In this document: positions 8,323-16,732 of the stretch, piece after piece | Layout of the letters: the number at the start of each line of letters is the position of its first letter | Numbering within the stretch: position 1 is the stretch's first letter | Source of the DNA: Paracoccaceae bacterium | GTDB taxonomy: Bacteria > Pseudomonadota > Alphaproteobacteria > Rhodobacterales > Rhodobacteraceae | Assembly: GCA_947453525.1 (NCBI GenBank) | Contig: CANGHD010000021.1 | Coordinates: forward strand, 1-34,617 | DNA length: 34,617 nucleotides | Direction: 5' to 3' | Notes under the pieces: model-generated | Seen by the model: only the letters and a program-made list of their open reading frames with translations | Database searches by the model: none | What the model was told of the DNA's origin: nothing | Translations under genes and position numbers: made by a program

Positions 8323-10176
8323 ATGCTGAAAATCGAGAACATCACCTATTCCGTCGAAGGCCGCCCCCTGTTCGAGGGCGCCTCCGCCACGATTCCCACC
8401 GGCCACAAGGTTGGCATCGTCGGGCGCAACGGCGCGGGCAAGACCACGCTGTTCCGGATCATCAAGGGCGAACTGGCGCTGGAGGGTGGCGCCATCTCGA
8501 TGCCCAACCGCGCCCGGATCGGCGGCGTTGCACAGGAAGTGCCGGGCTCGGATGTCTCGCTGATCGACACGGTTCTGTCCGCCGATACCGAACGCGCCGC
8601 CTTGATGCTGGAGGCCGAGACAGCCCATGACGCCAACCGCATCGCCGATATCCAGTCCCGCCTGAACGACATCGACGCCTGGAGCGCCGAGGCCCGCGCC
8701 GCCTCGATCCTGCGCGGCCTTGGCTTTGAACCCGAGGCGCAGCGGCGGCCTTGTTCGGATTTCTCCGGCGGCTGGCGGATGCGGGTGGCCTTGGCAGGGG
8801 TACTTTTCTCGCAGCCCGATTACCTCCTGCTCGACGAACCGACCAACTACCTCGACCTTGAGGGTGCCCTGTGGCTGGAAAGCTATCTGCAGAAATACCC
8901 CCACACTGTGATCATCATCAGCCACGACCGCGGCCTGCTAAACAGGGCCGTGGGCGCAATCCTGCACCTCGACAACAAGAAACTGACGCTGTGGAACGGC
9001 CCCTATGACCAGTTCGCCCGCCAACTGGCCGAACGCCGCGCCAATCAGGCTGCCGAGGCGCGCAAGCAGGACACCCGCCGCGCCCATCTGCAAAGCTTCG
9101 TCGACCGCTTCAAGGCCAAGGCCTCCAAGGCCGCGCAGGCCCAGTCGCGCGTCAAGATGCTGGAAAAGATGACGCTGATCACGCCGCCCGAAGAGGCCAA
9201 GGCCGTGGTCTTCACCTTCCCGGAACCCGAAGAACTCGCCCCGCCGATCATCAACATGGACGCCTGTGCGGTGGGCTATGGCGGGCCTCCGATCCTGAAA
9301 AAGCTGAACCTGCGGATCGATCAGGACGACCGGATTGCCCTTCTGGGGCGCAACGGTCAGGGCAAATCGACCCTGTCCAAGCTGCTGGCCGGCAAGCTGG
9401 AGGCGCAGGACGGCAAGATCACCCGCTCCTCCAAGCTGCGGATCGGCTACTTCGCCCAGCATCAGGTCGATGAACTGCACATCGACGAGACCCCCCTGCA
9501 GCACATCCAGCGCGTCAAGCCGCTGGAGCAGCAGGCGCGGCTCCGGGCGCGGCTTGCAGGCTTCGGCCTTGGCCCCGATCAGGCCGAAACCGCCGTGGGA
9601 CGCCTGTCAGGTGGCCAGAAAGCGCGCCTGTCGCTCTTGCTGGCGACCATTGAAGCCCCGCACCTTCTGATCCTCGACGAACCGACCAACCACCTGGACA
9701 TCGAAAGTCGCGAGGCTTTGGTGGAGGCCCTGACCCAGTACAAGGGCGCCGTCGTCCTCGTCAGCCACGACATGCACTTGCTTGGACTGGTGGCGGACCG
9801 CCTCTGGCTGGTCAAGAATGGCGCGGTCACCCCCTATACCGACGACCTTGAAGCCTATCGCAAGCAGCTTCTTGCGGGTGATGAAGGCGAAAAGACCGCC
9901 GCCAAACCGGTCGACAAGCCCAAGAAACTGTCGCGCGACGAAGTCGCGGCCCTGCGCACCGAGGTCCGCAAATGCGAAGAGCGCCTCGCCAAGCTCAACG
10001 ACATGCGCGACAAGCTGGCCAAGAAACTGGCCGACCCCGAACTGTACGAAGCCGCCCGCATTGGCGAGTTGGAAACCTGGAACAAGAAATACGCCGAGGT
10101 GATGGACGCCCTCGACCGTGCCGAAGCCATGTGGTTGCAGGCCTCCGAAAAGCTTGAGACGGCTCAGGCGGCGTGA
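8323..10176 (+). CDS. ABC-F family ATP-binding cassette protein (YheS/Uup-like)
   Basis: Two Walker A motifs (GRNGAGKTT, GRNGQGKST), two LLLDEPTN/LILDEPTNHLD motifs, inter-domain linker, C-terminal coiled coil. Start placed at MLKIENITYSVEGRPLF. Confidence 0.93.
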   Translation: MLKIENITYSVEGRPLFEGASATIPTGHKVGIVGRNGAGKTTLFRIIKGELALEGGAISMPNRARIGGVAQEVPGSDVSLIDTVLSADTERAALMLEAETAHDANRIADIQSRLNDIDAWSAEARAASILRGLGFEPEAQRRPCSDFSGGWRMRVALAGVLFSQPDYLLLDEPTNYLDLEGALWLESYLQKYPHTVIIISHDRGLLNRAVGAILHLDNKKLTLWNGPYDQFARQLAERRANQAAEARKQDTRRAHLQSFVDRFKAKASKAAQAQSRVKMLEKMTLITPPEEAKAVVFTFPEPEELAPPIINMDACAVGYGGPPILKKLNLRIDQDDRIALLGRNGQGKSTLSKLLAGKLEAQDGKITRSSKLRIGYFAQHQVDELHIDETPLQHIQRVKPLEQQARLRARLAGFGLGPDQAETAVGRLSGGQKARLSLLLATIEAPHLLILDEPTNHLDIESREALVEALTQYKGAVVLVSHDMHLLGLVADRLWLVKNGAVTPYTDDLEAYRKQLLAGDEGEKTAAKPVDKPKKLSRDEVAALRTEVRKCEERLAKLNDMRDKLAKKLADPELYEAARIGELETWNKKYAEVMDALDRAEAMWLQASEKLETAQAA

Positions 10177-10179
10177 GGG

Positions 10180-10214
10180 CGAGCCCGGGCGGTTCGGACC
10201 CCGCCCTCGGCTCG
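10180..10214. terminator. Hairpin between convergent ABC-F gene and LprI-type gene
   Basis: CGAGCC-c-GGGCGG / CCGCCC-t-CGGCTCG imperfect GC-rich stem, 8-nt loop; no U-tract. Confidence 0.5.
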
Positions 10215-10229
10215 AAACCGGTCAGGGTG

Positions 10230-11378
10230 CTAGTTCGCCGGGCTCGGGATCAGCGTGTATCTGAGACTGCCGTTTTCAGCGGTGTCGACCCTGTAATTTT
10301 CGGTCACGCAGCCCGTGCCGTCGTCGGAATTTGACAGATATCCCGTCAGAGAAAATGGCGGAGTCCCATCCGCCGAATAGGTCTCCACCGAGGAATTGCA
10401 GGCGCCGTTCGAGTTATCCACCATGATCTGGCGCTGGGTCAGATTGAACGCAGTCAGCGAGTCGATTTTCGAAAACACCGCTGGATTTGCCGTGCCATAG
10501 CGCAGGTCGATGCCCGAGACGCCCGCCCCCGACGGGTCCTCGTCTGGCGCCAGCCAGTAGACTGAATACGTGTTGCCGCCGCGTTGGCCCGCGCCTTTGT
10601 GGGCAATCACCACCTCCGGGTTTCCGTCAAAGTCGAGATCCTGCAGATCGATGGGACTCTCTCCAAGGGAAAGACAGGTGTCGTTGGACTCCCAACACTT
10701 TCCCTGCACAGCCCTGTCCTGGTCCGAGTAGGGCAGGTGCAGCAGGTCTTGCGCGGTCGGGACCGGGATTTCCCCCGTGCCGCTTCCCGCAAAGGCTGGA
10801 TCCAACAAGGACACCGCATTTTCGGACACTTCGATGATCTTGCCCGAGGCCAAGTCACGCAATCGGAAAAGCGCGGGGCCGCTTGGGACCGACTCTTCTG
10901 ACGCGTGGGGAAACCAGAGCCCGGAAATCTGATACCCCCCGATCGGGTTGTCGAATTGGAAGGGGACAGGATCCGTTCCTGCCGGAAGCGGTATCTCTTC
11001 CGAACCGTCTGCCGCCCCAAGCGCGGCCATACGGTCCTGATAGGCGGTCTGGATGCAGTCCAGATCGGCCCTGCAGGCATTGCGCTTGGCGAGGAAGCGC
11101 CGTTGGGCTTTTCTGATCTGCGCATGACCGGCCGCATCGGCCGACCCAAGAGCTTGCTGATAGGCGCCATCCAGTGCGACGTCGGCCCTCGAAAGCGCGG
11201 GATCATCGCAGATGGCGCGCTCGGTCGCAGACAGGGCACCGGAACAGTCAAACGCCGGACCCTCCGTCGTTTGTCCATGGGCGGATGTCGCGGCCATGGC
11301 CAGCACCACGACGGTCGCGCGGACCGCGGCAGAGAGCCTTTGTCTGGGTCTTTTGATCAGTCTGCGGTGAACGGGCAA
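10230..11378 (-). CDS. Secreted protein with LprI-type N-terminal domain and C-terminal DxDxDG-containing region
   Basis: Signal-peptide-like N-terminus; FDCSGALSATERAICDDPALSRADVALDGAYQQAL...RFLAKRNACRADLDCIQTAYQDRMAAL is LprI-like; C-terminal DLDFDGNPEVVIAHKG. Confidence 0.8.
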   Translation of the reverse strand: MPVHRRLIKRPRQRLSAAVRATVVVLAMAATSAHGQTTEGPAFDCSGALSATERAICDDPALSRADVALDGAYQQALGSADAAGHAQIRKAQRRFLAKRNACRADLDCIQTAYQDRMAALGAADGSEEIPLPAGTDPVPFQFDNPIGGYQISGLWFPHASEESVPSGPALFRLRDLASGKIIEVSENAVSLLDPAFAGSGTGEIPVPTAQDLLHLPYSDQDRAVQGKCWESNDTCLSLGESPIDLQDLDFDGNPEVVIAHKGAGQRGGNTYSVYWLAPDEDPSGAGVSGIDLRYGTANPAVFSKIDSLTAFNLTQRQIMVDNSNGACNSSVETYSADGTPPFSLTGYLSNSDDGTGCVTENYRVDTAENGSLRYTLIPSPAN

Positions 11379-11531
11379 AGCCTTGAGTCCCTCATGCGGA
11401 AAACTGTTTCAACAGGTCGCCGGATTTCGGGCCTTCGTCAAGCCTCGCCCTGTGGTCCCGTCTCGCGCCCGTCGCTGCCCCCGTCACGGTCTGGGATTGA
11501 CCACAGCCGTCAAACCCGAAACTGTGCTGCC

Positions 11532-12173
11532 ATGAGCCCCTTCCTGATCACCGCCTTTGCGACCCTGTTCGTCGTCATCGACCCGCCCGGGTTGGTGCCG
11601 ATGTATATTGCGCTGACGCAAGGCATGGAGCCGTCGCGGCGGACCGCCATGGCGCGGCGGGCCTGTATCATTGCCTTTGTTCTGCTGACGCTCTTCGGGC
11701 TGTTCGGCGAGGTCTTGCTGACCTTCATCGGCATCTCCATGCCTGCCTTCCGGATCGCGGGCGGCCTGCTGTTGTTTCTGACCGCCATCGACATGTTGTT
11801 CGAGCGTCGCACCAAGCAGCGCGAGGGCGAACATGCCGATCCTGATCATGACCCCTCGGTCTTCCCTCTGGCGACGCCGCTGATCGCCGGGCCGGGGGCG
11901 ATTGCCTCGATGATCCTCCTGATGGGGCAAGCCGGGCCGCGCTGGGTGGCCAAGCTGGAGGTTCTGGGGCTGCTGGGTGGCATGATCGCCATAACCTTCC
12001 TGTTTCTGCTGGCCGCACCCCCGATTGAAAAGCTGCTGGGCCGGACCGGGACGATCGTGATCACCCGGCTTCTGGGGATGCTGCTGGCCGCCTTGGCGGC
12101 GCAGTTCGTGATCGACGGAATCAAGGGCGCGGGCCTGATGCATTTCGGGCTGGTGAGCAATGCCGGACGATAA
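11532..12173 (+). CDS. MarC family integral membrane protein (UPF0056)
   Basis: MSPFLITAFATLFVVIDPPGLVPMYIALTQG...FRIAGGLLLFLTAIDMLF...PLATPLIAGPGAIASMILLM; multiple TM segments. Confidence 0.92.
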   Translation: MSPFLITAFATLFVVIDPPGLVPMYIALTQGMEPSRRTAMARRACIIAFVLLTLFGLFGEVLLTFIGISMPAFRIAGGLLLFLTAIDMLFERRTKQREGEHADPDHDPSVFPLATPLIAGPGAIASMILLMGQAGPRWVAKLEVLGLLGGMIAITFLFLLAAPPIEKLLGRTGTIVITRLLGMLLAALAAQFVIDGIKGAGLMHFGLVSNAGR

Positions 12174-12732
12174 CACGATGCGGCTGGTCTATGTCGGGCT
12201 GCTGGTCCTGGCCCTGTCCGGCTGGGGCCTTCTGGAGTTGCGCCGGAACTTTGGCCGGACGCTGAAGATGGTCGCGGCTTGGGTGATGATCCTTGTCGGC
12301 CTGATGGCGGTCTATGGCCTGTGGGGCGACATGCAGCGCGGCATGCGGCCCGCGCAAACTGAGGGCACGGCTGAGGTGACCCTGCCCCGCGCGCAGGACG
12401 GCCATTATTACGCGCAGGTCGCGGTGGGCGGCACGGTGCTGACCTTCATGGTCGACACCGGCGCATCCGATGTGGTGCTGACGCCGTCGGACGCGCGCAA
12501 GGTGGGAATCGCGCCGGGATCGCTGGTCTATATCGGGCAGGCCGCCACCGCCAATGGCATGGTGCGCACGGCACAGGTGACCCTGCCCAATGTCAGCTTT
12601 GGCCCCTTCCAGGACGAGACCTTGCACGCCTCGGTCAACGAGGCGCCGATGGACATCTCCTTGCTGGGCATGTCCTATCTGGGACAGTTCCAGATCACGA
12701 TCGCCGGAAATCAGATGGTCCTGCGCCGGTAA
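12160..12732 (+). CDS. Retropepsin-like aspartic protease (TIGR02281-like)
   Basis: N-terminal TM helices then FMVDTGASDVVLTPSDARKVGI; overlaps the 3' end of the marC-type gene by 14 nt. Confidence 0.88.
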   Translation: MPDDNTMRLVYVGLLVLALSGWGLLELRRNFGRTLKMVAAWVMILVGLMAVYGLWGDMQRGMRPAQTEGTAEVTLPRAQDGHYYAQVAVGGTVLTFMVDTGASDVVLTPSDARKVGIAPGSLVYIGQAATANGMVRTAQVTLPNVSFGPFQDETLHASVNEAPMDISLLGMSYLGQFQITIAGNQMVLRR

Positions 12733-12783
12733 GGGTCGATCCGTTTCGATGGGCAACCAGCCGGGGAGCCGAAGACAATCGTG

Positions 12784-13518
12784 TCAGGGCGTCAGCAGCC
12801 AATCCCGCACCGAGGCCAGCACGGGCCGGAAATAGGCGATGATCCTTCCTTCGGGCGCGGCGGAAGCCGCCTCGGCCCAGGGTGCCACGCCATGCAGGGT
12901 CAGGCGGTGCAGCAGGGTCGCCTCGCCGGGACGGGTGGGCAGTTCGACACGGGCGCAGGTGTCGAAAACCTGACGGCGGGCTCCGGTATAGGCATCGGTG
13001 AGGTCGATCTCGCCCCAGGTCGCGGCGGGATGCGGCGACAGGGCGGCCAGCAAAGCGCCACGCAAAACCTCATGGCTGCCCTGCCACGCGACCAGTGGAG
13101 AGCCGCCGCTTTGGTTCAGCGCAACCCCCAGAATCCAGCCATGAGGCTCTTTCACCATGCGCTGGCGGTCGGGGCCCACCGGCAGCAGACCGTCCAGATG
13201 CGCGGCATCGCGGTTGCGGCGGAACGCGAAGGCCTGCGCGGATTCGTCTGGTGACGGTTGCGGATAGCCGGGAAAGACCGTGGAAAGCTGCGCCCGGTGC
13301 AGGGGTTCGGGTGTCAGTCCCAGATCGGCCCACGGCAGGTCCACACCCCCTATGCGGCCCGCAGAATCATTGGGCAGCAGGTCCAGCCCCACGGCCCATG
13401 TCCCGCCACAGCGCAAAGGCTCGTCTGACGCCGTAAGGGCGGCCCGAGCCTGCGGCAGGGCTGCGGCAGCCCAGGCGGCAAGCTGCACCGAGGGCCCTAT
13501 GCGGCGCCAGCCCGTCAC
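12784..13518 (-). CDS. Putative 2OG-Fe(II) oxygenase-like protein
   Basis: GTG start at 13518 overlaps the TauE stop (GTGA). Contains RDAAHLDGL (HxD) and a distal H...R region (LHGVAPW...GRIIAYFRP). Confidence 0.6.
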   Translation of the reverse strand: MTGWRRIGPSVQLAAWAAAALPQARAALTASDEPLRCGGTWAVGLDLLPNDSAGRIGGVDLPWADLGLTPEPLHRAQLSTVFPGYPQPSPDESAQAFAFRRNRDAAHLDGLLPVGPDRQRMVKEPHGWILGVALNQSGGSPLVAWQGSHEVLRGALLAALSPHPAATWGEIDLTDAYTGARRQVFDTCARVELPTRPGEATLLHRLTLHGVAPWAEAASAAPEGRIIAYFRPVLASVRDWLLTP

Positions 13519-14330
13519 CAGCCGACCGCCTTCCTCAGCATGTTGGCGCCCACGATGGTGATGAAGATCGCAAAGGCCCGCTTCAAGGGCTTGGGGTCCA
13601 TCGCATGGGCTAGCCTTACGCCGTAAGGTGTCGTCAGCAGGGTCATGGGGATGATCACGAGAAAGGCCGGAATACTCACCGCGCCCACCGACAAGGGCGG
13701 CGCGTCCGGCACTGACAGGAACAGAAAGCCGATCAGCGACGGCACCGAGATCAGCACGCCAAAGCCCGAGGCCGTCGCCACCGCCCGATGGATCGGCAGG
13801 CCATAAAGCGTCATCAGCGGCACGCCGAAGGTGCCTCCTCCGATGCCCATCAGGGTCGAGAAGAAGGCCAGCACGGTGGCTTCCACCCCGCGCACCGGGT
13901 TCTGCGGCATCTGGGCGGCCAGCCGCCACTCGGCGCGGCCAAAGGCCATGTAGAGCCCGGCAATCATCGCCAAAGCCCCGAAGATCGCCTTCAGCGCCGT
14001 GGTCGACAGGTAATACGCTGCCACCACCCCAAGCATTGAGCCCAAGACCAAAAACGGCGCCCAGCTTTTCAGAATGCCCCAGTCCACCGCACCCTTCTTG
14101 TTGTGCAACAGGACCGAACGGACCGAGGTCACGACGATCGTTGCCGCCGAAGTGCCGATGCAGACCTGCATCAGGTGGTCCGAGGCAAAGCCCAACTGGC
14201 CGAACAGGTAAAAGAACGCGGGCACCAGCACGATGCCGCCGCCCACCCCCAACAGGCCCGCGATGACCCCGGTGGCCGCCCCGATTGCCAGCAACAGCGC
14301 CAGCATCGGCAGGAAAGTCGCATAGTCCAT
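13515..14330 (-). CDS. TauE/SafE family sulfite/anion permease
   Basis: GVIAGLLGVGGGIVLVPAFFYLF...STLMGIGGGTFGVPLMTLYGLPIHRAVATASGFGVLISVPSLIGF; multiple TM helices. Confidence 0.93.
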   Translation of the reverse strand: MDYATFLPMLALLLAIGAATGVIAGLLGVGGGIVLVPAFFYLFGQLGFASDHLMQVCIGTSAATIVVTSVRSVLLHNKKGAVDWGILKSWAPFLVLGSMLGVVAAYYLSTTALKAIFGALAMIAGLYMAFGRAEWRLAAQMPQNPVRGVEATVLAFFSTLMGIGGGTFGVPLMTLYGLPIHRAVATASGFGVLISVPSLIGFLFLSVPDAPPLSVGAVSIPAFLVIIPMTLLTTPYGVRLAHAMDPKPLKRAFAIFITIVGANMLRKAVGW

Positions 14331-14459
14331 CGTCGCCCCGCCCCAAATTTCGCAAATTTTCTCCAGACTAGCCGTGCCGCGGCAGAAGGACCAGAGCGTG
14401 GGTTGCCCTGCCCCACCTCAGGCGCTACCTGTGCCTTCATCCGCGCGAAAGGTTGATCC

Positions 14460-15659
14460 ATGTCCGGCTCTCTGGCCCGCCCTGCCCTGATTCTGGGGCT
14501 TCTCTCCTGCATCGGTCCTTTTGCGATCGACATGTATCTGCCTGCGATGCCGGTGATCGGCGACAGCCTTGGTGTCTCGCCGATGATCATGCAAAGCACG
14601 ATCACCGCCTATTTCGCGTCCTTCGGCATCGCGCAGATGTTCTACGGGCCCTGGGCTGACCAATCGGGCCGCAAGCTGCCGCTCTATGCCGGGATCGGCA
14701 TGTTCATCCTCGGCACGATCCTGTGCATGACGGCCACCTCGGCCACCGGCCTGATCGCCGGCCGCTTCGTGCAAGGCATGGGCGGGGCGGCCTTGGGCGT
14801 CGTCCCCCGTGCGATCGTGCGGGACATGATGACCGGGGCCGAGGCGACCAACATGATGGCCAAGATCATGCTGACCTTCTCGGTTTCGCCCATGCTGGCC
14901 CCCCTCGTGGGCACGGCGCTGATGGTCATCACCGGCTGGCGCGGGATTTTCGCAACCCTTCTGGTGGCAGCGCTGGCCAGCCTCGCCCTTCTGGCCTGGG
15001 CGCAGCCCGAGACCCTCGCCCCGGAAAACCGACGTCCCTTCAAGATGAGTTTCCTGCTGAAAGGCTGTGCCGAGTTGTTCGTCGACAAGACCTTCCTTCT
15101 GCTGACCTTCATCGGCGCTTTCGGCTTTGGCAGCTTCTTCATTTTCCTCGCTTCGGCGTCCTACGTCTACCAGCAGGGTTTCGGCCTCTCCTCGACCGGC
15201 TTCTCGCTGGCCTTCGCCGTCAATGCGATTGCCTTCATCGGGGCAAGCCAGGGGGCCAGCCGCGCCACGGTGCGCTTTGGCAACATGCCGGTGCTGATCT
15301 GGGCCAGCACGGGGTTTGCGCTGGCGACCGGAGGGCTCTTCGTGCTGGCGCTGATGGGTCTTGTTAACCTCTGGGTCTGCATGGTCGGTCTGGCGTTGGG
15401 CAATGCCTGCCTCGGCCTGATCGTGCCGGCCACGATGGTCATGGCGCTGGATGATCAGGGCGACAAGGCGGGACTGGCCTCCTCGCTCGGCGGCACGCTG
15501 CAGATGCTGGCGGGCGGCGTGATGGTCGTGGCGCTTGGACCATGGTTGGGCGCCAGCCCGACGCCGATGATCGGCGGCATCGCCTTTGCCGCGCTTGTCA
15601 CGCTGATCCTGACGCTGCTGGTCCCGAAACCTCAGGCGGCCGAGCGCACCCCGGCCTGA
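14460..15659 (+). CDS. MFS transporter, Bcr/CflA multidrug efflux family
   Basis: LGLLSCIGPFAIDMYLPAMPVIGDSLGVSPMIMQSTITAYFASFGIAQMFYGPWADQSGRKLPLYAGI; GRFVQGMGGAALGVVPRAIVRDM. Confidence 0.93.
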   Translation: MSGSLARPALILGLLSCIGPFAIDMYLPAMPVIGDSLGVSPMIMQSTITAYFASFGIAQMFYGPWADQSGRKLPLYAGIGMFILGTILCMTATSATGLIAGRFVQGMGGAALGVVPRAIVRDMMTGAEATNMMAKIMLTFSVSPMLAPLVGTALMVITGWRGIFATLLVAALASLALLAWAQPETLAPENRRPFKMSFLLKGCAELFVDKTFLLLTFIGAFGFGSFFIFLASASYVYQQGFGLSSTGFSLAFAVNAIAFIGASQGASRATVRFGNMPVLIWASTGFALATGGLFVLALMGLVNLWVCMVGLALGNACLGLIVPATMVMALDDQGDKAGLASSLGGTLQMLAGGVMVVALGPWLGASPTPMIGGIAFAALVTLILTLLVPKPQAAERTPA

Positions 15660-16681
15660 ACCTGCGCCAAGGCCTCCAGCACCAGATCCGTCCCGGCCCC
15701 GGGGCGGTTCGCGCCTTCCGACAGCACGCGCCGCCAGCCCCGCGCCCCCGGACGCCCGGTGAACAGACCCAGCATGTGCCGGGTGATCTGATGCAGCCGC
15801 CCGCCCTGCGCCAGATGCGCCTCGACGTAAGGCAGCATGGCGGTGACGACCCCAAAAGCATCGGGCGCGAAGTCCTCGCCCCACAAGGCATCCGCCCCGA
15901 TCAGGACCGAGGCCGGATCATGGTAAGCCGCCCGCCCGATCATCACCCCGTCAAGCCCCTGATCCAGCAGAGCCTGCACCTGCGCCAGGGCTGTCACCCC
16001 GCCGTTCAGGCAGATCGTCAGTTCCGGAAACTGCCGCTTCATTGTCAGCACCAAAGCGTAATCCAGCGGCGGTATTTCCCGGTTTTCCTTGGGCGATAGC
16101 CCCTGCAACCACGCCTTGCGGGCGTGGATGATGAAATGGCGCACGCCCGCGCTGGCCACGGTTTCCAGAAACCGCGGCAGCACTTCGGCGGGGTCTTGAT
16201 CATCCACCCCGATCCGGCATTTCACTGTGACCGGAGCCGCAGTCTCGCCCTGCATCGCCGCAACGCATTCGGCCACCAAGGCGGGCCGCTCCATAAGCAC
16301 CGCGCCAAAGCACCCCGACTGCACCCTGTCCGAGGGGCAACCGCAGTTGAGGTTGACCTCGTCATAGCCGTAAGGCCCCGAGGCCTTGACCGCCGCCGCC
16401 AATTCCGCAGGAACAGACCCACCAAGCTGCAGCGCCAACGGATGCTCCCCATCCGAAAACCCCAGCAACCGCTCCCGGTCGCCATGCACCACGGCGGGCG
16501 CGGTGACCATCTCGGTGTAAAGCATCGCCCGCCGGGTCATATGCCGGTGAAATACCCGGCAATGGCGATCGGTCCAGTCCATCATCGGGGCGACGCTGAG
16601 GCGGTGTGGCCCGAGGGGCTGGACCGCTGGCCGCGGTGGCAGGGGAGTGTCGCCCGTCACGTCTGGAATTCCTTGCGGCAT
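15632..16681 (-). CDS. dusA: tRNA-dihydrouridine(20/20a) synthase
   Basis: HRLSVAPMMDWTDRHCRVFHRHMTRRAMLYTEMVTAPAVVHG; NLNCGCPSDRVQSGCFGAVLM; HARKAWLQGLSPKENREIPPL. Convergently overlaps the MFS gene. Confidence 0.97.
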   Translation of the reverse strand: MPQGIPDVTGDTPLPPRPAVQPLGPHRLSVAPMMDWTDRHCRVFHRHMTRRAMLYTEMVTAPAVVHGDRERLLGFSDGEHPLALQLGGSVPAELAAAVKASGPYGYDEVNLNCGCPSDRVQSGCFGAVLMERPALVAECVAAMQGETAAPVTVKCRIGVDDQDPAEVLPRFLETVASAGVRHFIIHARKAWLQGLSPKENREIPPLDYALVLTMKRQFPELTICLNGGVTALAQVQALLDQGLDGVMIGRAAYHDPASVLIGADALWGEDFAPDAFGVVTAMLPYVEAHLAQGGRLHQITRHMLGLFTGRPGARGWRRVLSEGANRPGAGTDLVLEALAQVQAGVRSAA

Positions 16682-16732
16682 CAGCGCCGGCGGATCCCAT
16701 AGCGCAAAACGCCTGCCACGTCCAGAAAGCGG

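Noticed and set aside
12784-14355. 523-aa fused minus-strand ORF
   Set aside because: Only its C-terminal part (from 13518) is a plausible protein; the N-terminal part is an out-of-frame reading of the TauE gene.
14418-15884. 488-aa minus-strand ORF opposite the MFS gene
   Set aside because: His/Gln/Arg/Gly-rich antisense artifact overlapping an intact transporter and dusA.
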